A DNA stretch of 17,434 bases from CAMEON01 sp045602325. GTDB lineage: Bacteria > Bacillota > Clostridia > Oscillospirales > CAG-272. Location: NCBI GenBank assembly GCA_045602325.1, contig JAZSBH010000072.1, forward strand, positions 1 through 17,434. Direction: 5' to 3'. Below the pieces are notes generated by a model. That model saw only the letters and a program-made list of their open reading frames with translations. It did not search any database and was not told where the DNA came from. Shown in pieces: positions 1 to 4,787 of the stretch (position 1 is its first letter; each line of letters opens with the position of its first letter). Made by a program: the position numbers and the translations under genes.

Positions 1-17
1 TTTTGCAATACTTTTTT

Positions 18-37
18 GACAGACTTTTTCGTCTGTC
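18..37 (+). other. Small hairpin, possible weak terminator
   Basis: A 7-bp perfect stem (GACAGAC at 18-24 with GTCTGTC at 31-37) has a T-rich loop and is followed by TTCTCGTC, which is not a real T-run. It could be the end of a gene lying left of the window. The call rests only on the stem. Confidence 0.3.
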
Positions 38-67
38 TTCTCGTCATGCGCTTTTGTACGAAAAATC

Positions 68-110
68 CACTTAACTCGGCTTTTTAGCTTTGTTAAGTGC
101 ATTTTTCTGT
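68..110. terminator. Probable bidirectional terminator
   Basis: CACTTAAC (68-75) pairs with GTTAAGTG (92-99). A short inner GCT/AGC stem lies at 79-81 and 86-88. On the plus strand CATTTTTCTG follows the stem, and on the minus strand GATTTTTCG follows it, so it could stop transcription from either side. No gene ending here is visible. Confidence 0.5.
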
Positions 111-212
111 TTCGCCATTATTTTAACTTAATGACATTGCGCTTGGCGGGTGGATGTTTATTTTTCCACAAGCAATATTTTTTCGTGTACTGAAAGCGAG
201 CAATACCTCTCG

Positions 213-242
213 TTGACATCTGCACACCTCACTCGGAATAAT
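213..242 (+). promoter_or_regulatory. Possible sigma-A promoter for the tiny-ORF transcript
   Basis: TTGACA at 213-218 is followed, after 18 bp, by AATAAT at 237-242. The -35 is perfect but the -10 is weak and lacks the TGG extension of other promoters in this window. It would start an RNA near 249, giving about 80 bases of leader before the start codon at 332. Confidence 0.35.
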
Positions 243-244
243 CG

Positions 245-323
245 CGATTTTCTCCCAACCTATGCTCCCCCGACCCTGCCGAAATGGCGATCGAGCAGCG
301 AAGCTGATCAGAAAATCGGGAGG
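245..323 (+). promoter_or_regulatory. Foldable leader with ribosome binding site in or beside a stem
   Basis: CGATTTTCT (245-253) is the exact reverse complement of AGAAAATCG (310-318). The right arm runs into GGGAGG (318-323), a strong ribosome binding site 8 bases before the ATG at 332. CTCCC-type tracts around 253-256 and 265-270 could also pair with that site. A control function is inferred only from the folding. No known riboswitch class was recognised. Confidence 0.35.
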
Positions 324-331
324 TATAGAAA

Positions 332-376
332 ATGAAAACCCAAGAAAGAATCACAAACGAAAACGTACTAGAATGA
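332..376 (+). CDS. Tiny open frame A (14 residues), peptide or gene remnant
   Basis: This frame starts at an ATG placed 8 bases after GGGAGG, one of the best ribosome binding sites in the window, and encodes only MKTQERITNENVLE. Its TGA overlaps the ATG of the next frame (ATGA at 373-376), the arrangement used for translational coupling. Read across the overlap, the two peptides look like one N-terminus broken by a one-base shift. The joined sequence loosely recalls small SHOCT-like proteins found beside recombinases, but that resemblance is from memory and weak. It may equally be a leader peptide. I do not recognise a function. Confidence 0.3.
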   Translation: MKTQERITNENVLE

Positions 377-420
377 TTGAATATAAAAAATTGATGTACC
401 AGATTGCCTTTGGCAAATAG
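373..420 (+). CDS. Tiny open frame B (15 residues), overlapping frame A
   Basis: The start codon lies inside the stop of frame A (ATGA overlap). The peptide is MIEYKKLMYQIAFGK and ends with TAG at 418-420. A strong hairpin terminator begins 18 bases later, so the short transcript would hold just these two frames. Either this is a real two-peptide unit, or it is a decayed remnant of a small gene with a frameshift and an early stop. No own ribosome binding site is evident, so translation would depend on coupling to frame A. Confidence 0.28.
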   Translation: MIEYKKLMYQIAFGK

Positions 421-437
421 AAAATACTAAAAGCAGA

Positions 438-480
438 TAGGCGCACAACTCATTTGGAGCTGCGCGCCTACTTATTTTTT
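438..480 (+). terminator. Rho-independent terminator after the tiny ORFs
   Basis: A 14-position stem (438-451 with 457-470, two A.C mismatches) has a 5-base loop and is followed by CTTATTTTTT. It is oriented to end plus-strand transcription and faces the terminator of tRNA-Glu. Confidence 0.7.
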
Positions 481-485
481 GCAAA

Positions 486-525
486 GAAAAAACCAACCTA
501 AATTGAACGGTTCAATTTAGGTTGG
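486..525 (-). terminator. Rho-independent terminator of tRNA-Glu
   Basis: A perfect 15-bp stem (493-507 with 511-525) has the loop CGG. On the minus strand it is followed directly by TTTTTTCTTT. It begins three bases after the CCA end of the tRNA. Confidence 0.9.
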
Positions 526-528
526 CAA

Positions 529-604
529 TGGTGACCCGTACGGGAATCGAACCCATGTTTCCAGCGTGAGAGGCTAGCGTCTTAACCGCTTGACCAACGG
601 GCCA
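529..604 (-). tRNA. tRNA-Glu (anticodon CTC), CCA encoded
   Basis: The minus strand folds as a full cloverleaf. The acceptor is TGGCCCG with CGGGTCA, the anticodon stem is CTAGC/GCTGG with loop CTCTCAC, and the T arm is ATGGG/CCCGT around TTCGATT. The anticodon CTC reads GAG, so the tRNA is for glutamate. The 3' CCA is encoded at 529-531. It has its own promoter (623-651) and terminator (486-525), so it is a single-gene transcript. The first base of the acceptor is T paired with A. Confidence 0.93.
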
Positions 605-622
605 TGTCCTGACGACTTGCAT

Positions 623-651
623 ATTATAGCACATCTCGACCCGTTTGTCAA
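623..651 (-). promoter_or_regulatory. Sigma-A promoter of tRNA-Glu
   Basis: On the minus strand TTGACA (646-651), a 17-bp spacer and TATAAT (623-628) form a perfect consensus, with TGC just before the -10. The -10 ends 18 bases before the first tRNA base. Confidence 0.9.
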
Positions 652-690
652 GGGTTTTACAAAAATTTTTTTGAAGTTTTTTCGTTTTTT

Positions 691-1629
691 TTATAGTACG
701 AAGATCTTGATCGCTTTGATAGCCGTCCCATCCCCGTATTCACCAACTTCGCCCAAAGCAAAGAATACGCCCTGTGTATCGCAAAGCCGCACCCGTGTCC
801 CCACGGGGAAACTTGTCCCGATCTTCTTCTGATAGATCTCGCACCCGTTGCGGCAGAGCGTGCGGTAGAAATCGGGTAGATGCACCGACTCCAGGTCGGC
901 AAATAACCCCTCCACAGGACGGAGCAGGGCAAGGCGGGCTTCCATTCCCATGCCCTCCAGCTCATCCAAGGTCACGCAGTCGCGGATGGGAAAGCCGCCT
1001 GCCTCGATCCTCCGGAGAGACGCCATCACGCCTCCACAGCCCAAGGCTGCGCCAATATCTGCGCACAGCGTGCGGATATATGTGCCTCCCGAGCAACGGA
1101 CGGTCAGGGCATGATCCGTTGACGACTCAGTGGGAGCGAGGCTCAGTTCCTTGATGGTCACAGGACGCGCCTTCCGTTCGACGATCTCTCCTGCGCGAGC
1201 CAGATCGCAGAGCTTGCGGCCGTCTACCTTCAAGGCGCTGTACATGGGAGGGGTCTGCAGGATCTCGCCGCGAAAATGGGGAAGGACCATCTCCACGTCG
1301 GCGGCAGTTGGCAGGAAATCGTTGGGGGCTTGGGTGAGAACCGTGCCGGTCACGTCCTCGGTGTCGGTGGTCAGACCTAGGCGAAGCGTGGCTTCATAGA
1401 CCTTCTCGTCGTGGGATACGTACTCGCAGGCCTTGGCCGCCCGCCCCAAGAGGACAACGAGCACCCCTGTGGCCATGGGGTCAAGGGTGCCCGTATGGCC
1501 GACCTTTTTGGTGTTAAACAGCTTACGCACCTTCCAGACCACGTCGTGGGAGGTCTTACCGGCAGGCTTGTCGATCAGCAGGATGCCGTCGGGTTCGACG
1601 GTTACGTTCTTATTATTTTCAAAGGACAT
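691..1629 (-). CDS. truB: tRNA pseudouridine(55) synthase TruB
   Basis: TruB converts uridine 55 in the T loop of elongator tRNAs to pseudouridine in the cytosol. The 312-residue length is normal for the family. The N-terminal half carries the typical LLIDKPAGKTSHD segment (about residues 17-29) and the catalytic motif GHTGTLDPMATG at 44-55, with the nucleophile Asp50. A YIRTL segment lies in the second half. The ATG at 1629 is preceded by AAGGAGA (1634-1640) and by a near-perfect promoter, so the start is secure. In many Bacillota truB sits in an rbfA-truB-ribF operon. Here it stands alone, with tRNA-Glu and its own promoter downstream. I see no clear GC-rich terminator after the stop, only A/T-rich DNA, so some read-through into the tRNA is possible. 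Confidence 0.96.
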   Translation of the reverse strand: MSFENNKNVTVEPDGILLIDKPAGKTSHDVVWKVRKLFNTKKVGHTGTLDPMATGVLVVLLGRAAKACEYVSHDEKVYEATLRLGLTTDTEDVTGTVLTQAPNDFLPTAADVEMVLPHFRGEILQTPPMYSALKVDGRKLCDLARAGEIVERKARPVTIKELSLAPTESSTDHALTVRCSGGTYIRTLCADIGAALGCGGVMASLRRIEAGGFPIRDCVTLDELEGMGMEARLALLRPVEGLFADLESVHLPDFYRTLCRNGCEIYQKKIGTSFPVGTRVRLCDTQGVFFALGEVGEYGDGTAIKAIKIFVL

Positions 1630-1659
1630 ACTGTCTCCTTATTGGTTACGGGATACTTC

Positions 1660-1688
1660 ATTATACCACAAAGCCGCTCCTTTGTAAA
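1660..1688 (-). promoter_or_regulatory. Sigma-A promoter of truB
   Basis: On the minus strand TTTACA (1683-1688), a 17-bp spacer and TATAAT (1660-1665) are present, with TGTGG directly before the -10 (extended -10). Confidence 0.88.
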
Positions 1689-1751
1689 GCGATTCTCATG
1701 GCAAAATTTGCGAAAGGTTCATAAAATCCCAAAATAAACACCGAAAATATG

Positions 1752-1760
1752 TGGTATACT
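1752..1760 (+). promoter_or_regulatory. Extended -10 promoter of the amidohydrolase gene
   Basis: TATACT at 1755-1760 is preceded by TGTGG, as in the truB promoter. The -35 position (1732-1737) reads AAATAA, which is poor. The promoter lies inside a longer upstream open frame that begins with GTG at 1751, which argues against that upstream start. Confidence 0.65.
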
Positions 1761-1795
1761 ACTGCAAAAACATCCCATTGAGGAGTCCTACTGCC

Positions 1796-2632
1796 ATGCC
1801 CTCTATCATAGATTTTCATGCCCACGCATTTCCCGATACCCTCGCTCCCCGCGCCGTCGCACAGCTCACCATCAACGCCGCCGCCAGCGGATATACCCCG
1901 CTTACCGACGGCACGGTCAGCGGGTTGATTGCGTCCATGGACACAGTCGGTATCACCCAGTCGGTGGTCTGCAACATTGCTACCAACGCCCACCAGATGC
2001 ACAAGGTCAACGAGTTTGCCATTTCCTGTACGCAGAATAACCGACTGATCCCCCTGGGCTCGCTTCACCCGGACGCCTCCACTGAGGAAATGGACGTGGA
2101 GCTTGATCGTCTCGCCGCCGCCGGTCTGGCCGGCATCAAGATTCACCCCGATTACGTGCATGTGGAGATCGACTCGCCTGCCTTTGAGCCCATCCTTGCC
2201 CGTTGTGAGGCTCGCGGTATGCTGGTGGTGACCCACGCGGGCTTTGATCCGGTCGAACCCAACCACATGCATTGTACCCCCGATATGGTGCTCCGGGTGA
2301 TGGAGCGTCATCCCTCCCTCAAGCTGGTAGTCGCCCACACGGGCGGCTTCGACTGCGAGAGGGAAGTACTGGAAAAGCTCTGCGGCACCAAGGTCTATCT
2401 GGACACATCTCTTTCAGCGATCCGCCGTGCCAAGAACGCCGCAAGGGGGCAGCTCTGTGCCGACATCCTGCGGACACACGACCCAAGCCGTATCCTTTTT
2501 GCCACCGATACCCCTTGGTCGGATCCCGCGGCCGAGATTGCCTTCGTGCTCAGCGCGGGGCTGTCGGAGGAGGACACGCAAAAGATACTTCACGGGAATG
2601 CGGAGCGTTTGTTGGCATCCTGCGTGAAATGA
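1796..2632 (+). CDS. Amidohydrolase-family metal-dependent hydrolase (amidohydrolase 2 type)
   Basis: This is a 278-residue TIM-barrel protein of the amidohydrolase superfamily. It starts with a metal-binding His-x-His (H8, H10, in DFHAHAF). Next come K115 and H117 in GIKIHPDY, H147 in THAG, H181 in AHTGG, and D238 in ATDTPW, the expected order of active-site residues. Relatives include ACMSD-like decarboxylases and various hydrolases, so the substrate cannot be named. The ATG at 1796 is chosen because AGGAG lies 10 bases upstream, and because an in-frame GTG further upstream falls inside the promoter. It faces truB head to head and is a single-gene unit with its own terminator. No signal peptide is seen, so it should be cytosolic. 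Confidence 0.85.
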   Translation: MPSIIDFHAHAFPDTLAPRAVAQLTINAAASGYTPLTDGTVSGLIASMDTVGITQSVVCNIATNAHQMHKVNEFAISCTQNNRLIPLGSLHPDASTEEMDVELDRLAAAGLAGIKIHPDYVHVEIDSPAFEPILARCEARGMLVVTHAGFDPVEPNHMHCTPDMVLRVMERHPSLKLVVAHTGGFDCEREVLEKLCGTKVYLDTSLSAIRRAKNAARGQLCADILRTHDPSRILFATDTPWSDPAAEIAFVLSAGLSEEDTQKILHGNAERLLASCVK

Positions 2633-2641
2633 GATATGTAG

Positions 2642-2686
2642 AACGGCGACCGTTTGACGTTTGACTGTTGCGGCCGCCGTTTTTTA
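2642..2686 (+). terminator. Rho-independent terminator after the amidohydrolase gene
   Basis: AACGGCG (2642-2648) pairs with CGCCGTT (2675-2681). After an A.C mismatch CCG pairs with CGG. A run of six T begins at 2680. Confidence 0.75.
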
Positions 2687-2695
2687 CATTGCGGG

Positions 2696-2724
2696 TTGAC
2701 AAACGACGGGGGATGTGGTACAAT
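2696..2724 (+). promoter_or_regulatory. Sigma-A promoter of the 131-residue protein gene
   Basis: TTGACA (2696-2701), a 17-bp spacer and TACAAT (2719-2724) are present, with TGTGG directly before the -10. This is one of the strongest protein-gene promoters in the window. Confidence 0.88.
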
Positions 2725-2755
2725 GAAAAAAATAAATCGAAAGGCGGAATGAAAA

Positions 2756-3151
2756 ATGAATATCTACATTGAGAACGCCTCCGAAACCCAAGAACTCTTT
2801 TTTTTAATGAAAGGCTTCCGTCACGACGTATTCGCGGCGGTGGACGAGGAGTTGTATCATCTTTTTTTCATCGAGAGAGACCGCCATTTGCAGTCGATGG
2901 AGGAAGACCTTGCAAGTCAAGGCTTCCATGAAGAAGAAATCAATACGATCATAACCGACAGCGTAGCCCTCCAAAACGTTGTCCGTCAATGTACTACTTT
3001 GGGAGAGGCTTCCATTAAGCTTATGAAGCCCTGCACCCGCAAGGATGGAGTATTTCTTCTGAATCTTACCGAGGCGCAAGCCGCGGTTTATCGGGAAGCC
3101 GGATGGAGGATCGGCGTGAGAAAAGAAGATCTGATTGAGATTCATACGTAA
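2756..3151 (+). CDS. Unrecognised 131-residue protein
   Basis: I do not recognise a family. The protein is soluble-looking, with no signal peptide and no membrane segment. The first ~75 residues are rich in charged, probably helical stretches (for example ERDRHLQSMEEDLASQGFH). The last ~50 residues (from about LMKPCTRKDGVFLLNL to the end) look like a small alpha/beta unit. Two cysteines are present but no metal motif. It starts at an ATG preceded by AAGGCGG and is driven by a near-consensus promoter. A hairpin terminator follows six bases after the stop, so it is a strongly transcribed single gene. Nothing in its neighbours (an amidohydrolase and a DUF2974 hydrolase, both same strand) points to its job. 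The promoter, ribosome binding site and terminator make it a real gene. Confidence 0.82.
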   Translation: MNIYIENASETQELFFLMKGFRHDVFAAVDEELYHLFFIERDRHLQSMEEDLASQGFHEEEINTIITDSVALQNVVRQCTTLGEASIKLMKPCTRKDGVFLLNLTEAQAAVYREAGWRIGVRKEDLIEIHT

Positions 3152-3156
3152 ACTTT

Positions 3157-3195
3157 CCCGTAGAGCATTTTACTCTGCGGGCTTTTCATATTTTT
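3157..3195 (+). terminator. Rho-independent terminator after the 131-residue protein gene
   Basis: CCCGTAGAG (3157-3165) pairs over nine positions (one G.T) with CTCTGCGGG (3173-3181). CTTTTCATATTTTT follows. Confidence 0.75.
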
Positions 3196-3255
3196 CGGCA
3201 TATTCGTGCATACTGATAGCGTATCCATAAAAAAAATGCCCCTAAGGAGCCCGAT

Positions 3256-4443
3256 ATGCCCAACGTATTCGATTACCTGGAATGGCGAGGGGAATTGTCC
3301 TTTGAGGACTCCCCCATCAACGAGGTAGATAATCTTATTTTCTGCCTGCTCTCCTACGTAGACCTGGATGGAATCGTCCCTGCCGACCCGAAAAAGGGAA
3401 GGATCACGGTTCGTGCGGCCGCCGCCGAATATTTTTTTACCCACGATACCACCCCCGTCCGTCCGTTGGGGCTCATAGTCCCTGCCGACACCCTCACCCT
3501 CTTTCGGCGTATGGCTAAGTATCCCCGTTTCCGTGATCTGGAATTGACCGGCTACGTCAACGAGGTCAGCGAGGAGCGGGGAATGCAGTTTTCTGCTCTG
3601 ACGGTGCATTTGCCTCGGGAGCAGATGTTCGTCGCCTTTCGGGGGACAGACGATACCATTGTTGGCTGGCGAGAGGACTTTAATCTGTCTCATCTGGACG
3701 AGGTGCCGTCCCAACGTATGGCGGCAGAGTATCTGAATCGATTGGATATGACTCCGGATACGGCGCTGTACGTGGGAGGACACTCCAAGGGCGGGAATCT
3801 TGCGGTATGGGGGGCGGTACACGCCGAAGAACGCGTACGTACACACATGGTTAAGGTGTACTCCAACGACGGTCCGGGATTCAGTGAGGGAACCGTACGA
3901 TCCGAGGCGTACCGTTCATTGGCGGATCGTATACAGATCTTCCTCCCTGACGATTCTCTTGTGGGGCTTCTATTGGAGCACGACGAGGACTATACCATCG
4001 TGAAAAGCAACCGCAAAGGACTGTTCCAGCACGATGGACTCTCCTGGGAGGTCTTGGGCGGCCGGTTCCTCCGCGCTGAAACCCTTTCGTCGCGGGGGAT
4101 CCATAACGATACCGTCATCCGCGAGCGTATCCGGGCCATGACGCGGGAGGAAAGGCGAAACCTTATCGATATCATTTTCCACCTGCTGGAATCCACGGGG
4201 GCAAAGACCCTGTCCGAGCTTCACGCCAACCGTGGGAAAGTCGTGTTAACCATGATCAAAACCTTTCGCGAGCTTCCGCAGGATGCCCAAAGGACGGCGT
4301 CCTTCCTTTGGGATAAATTGGTGAACAGCAAGTCAGCCGAGGGAAGGAATCCGTGCAAAAAGCAAGCTCTGGATCCGCCGAAACCGAAAAGAACGGGGAA
4401 AGGGCGCATACGCATTTCTTTTTTCCCGCTTTTGCTTCCGTAA
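3256..4443 (+). CDS. DUF2974 (Mbeg1-like) alpha/beta-hydrolase, lipase-like
   Basis: The N-terminus (MPNVFDYLEWRGELSF and then NEVDNLIFCLLSYVD) matches my memory of the DUF2974/Mbeg1-like family common in Clostridia. These are lipase-like alpha/beta-hydrolases of unknown substrate. The nucleophile elbow GGHSKGG contains Ser177. VAFRGTDD upstream is the lipase-type segment that shapes the oxyanion region. NDGPGF follows the elbow, and H259 in QHDG is a candidate catalytic histidine. The length of 395 residues fits the family. AAGGAG lies 8 bases before the ATG. No signal peptide is present, so it is cytosolic unless moved otherwise. The last ~28 residues are basic and proline-rich, and their codons overlap a hairpin, so the C-terminus may be recently altered. 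No promoter was convincing. It may depend on read-through or a weak promoter near 3200. Confidence 0.85.
   Translation: MPNVFDYLEWRGELSFEDSPINEVDNLIFCLLSYVDLDGIVPADPKKGRITVRAAAAEYFFTHDTTPVRPLGLIVPADTLTLFRRMAKYPRFRDLELTGYVNEVSEERGMQFSALTVHLPREQMFVAFRGTDDTIVGWREDFNLSHLDEVPSQRMAAEYLNRLDMTPDTALYVGGHSKGGNLAVWGAVHAEERVRTHMVKVYSNDGPGFSEGTVRSEAYRSLADRIQIFLPDDSLVGLLLEHDEDYTIVKSNRKGLFQHDGLSWEVLGGRFLRAETLSSRGIHNDTVIRERIRAMTREERRNLIDIIFHLLESTGAKTLSELHANRGKVVLTMIKTFRELPQDAQRTASFLWDKLVNSKSAEGRNPCKKQALDPPKPKRTGKGRIRISFFPLLLP
4394..4437 (+). terminator. Possible terminator overlapping the 3' end of the DUF2974 gene
   Basis: CGGGGAAA (4394-4401) can pair with TTTTCCCG (4421-4428), eight positions with one G.T, followed by CTTTTGCTT. 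It lies inside the coding region, and no better terminator is seen before the leuS promoter. Confidence 0.35.
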
Positions 4444-4477
4444 ACACGTGATTTGAGAAGAATTTTTGAAAATGTAC

Positions 4478-4506
4478 TTGACAATTCCTGCGATTCGTAC
4501 TATAAT
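4478..4506 (+). promoter_or_regulatory. Sigma-A promoter of the leuS leader
   Basis: TTGACA (4478-4483), exactly 17 bp, then TATAAT (4501-4506). It is a full consensus promoter and, unlike most others here, has no TG before the -10. Confidence 0.92.
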
Positions 4507-4514
4507 AATAGGGT

Positions 4515-4757
4515 ATGAAAACGCAGAGACGGGGAATGCTCCCGCCATGTCCGCAAAGAGAGCCGTGGGTTGGTGCGACACGGCGGGACAGGTGTGACGC
4601 TCTCACCCCCGAGCGGCTCACCGAAACGGTTCCAAACCGCGTAGGGAAGGACGGCTCCCCTCCGTTACAGGGTCATAAGCGGGCGCGGTCTATCCGCGTC
4701 AAGCAGAGTGGTACCGCGGAAATATCCGTCTCTGTTCTCACAGGGACGGTTTTTTAT
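4515..4757 (+). ncRNA. T-box leader controlling leuS
   Basis: The 5' leader of leuS is a T-box riboswitch that senses uncharged tRNA-Leu. Seen directly: the Stem I distal part GCCGTG (4562-4567) pairing with CACGGC (4578-4583) around a GGTGCGA loop motif, with AGAGAG before it; the T-box core GTGGTACCGCGG at 4708-4719; the antiterminator helix TCCGCG (4693-4698) with CGCGGA (4715-4720); and a competing terminator. The bulge TGGT (4709-4712) would pair with ACCA, fitting the discriminator A of leucine tRNAs. A CTC triplet near 4600-4604, on the 3' side of Stem I, is the likely leucine specifier, but I did not fold Stem I completely. Short open frames across the leader are not genes. Confidence 0.94.
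4726..4755 (+). terminator. T-box terminator of the leuS leader
   Basis: CCGTCTCTG (4726-4734) pairs with CAGGGACGG (4741-4749), nine positions with one G.T, followed by six T. It forms when the antiterminator is not held by uncharged tRNA. Confidence 0.92.
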
Positions 4758-4787
4758 TTTGTAATCAAATACTGAAAGGATAGAAAC

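Noticed and set aside
150..335. A 61-codon plus-strand frame at the left edge
   Set aside because: It has no ribosome binding site, runs through the possible promoter and leader, and shows no domain. The two short frames behind GGGAGG are better supported.
1..604. Integration site of a mobile element at tRNA-Glu
   Set aside because: Small remnant-like frames lie near the tRNA, but I found no repeat of the tRNA 3' end and no integrase.
1661..2338. A 225-codon minus-strand frame opposite the amidohydrolase
   Set aside because: It covers the truB promoter and the antisense of a gene with a full set of active-site residues.
4515..4775. An 86-codon open frame in front of leuS
   Set aside because: It is entirely within the T-box leader RNA, including the antiterminator and terminator.
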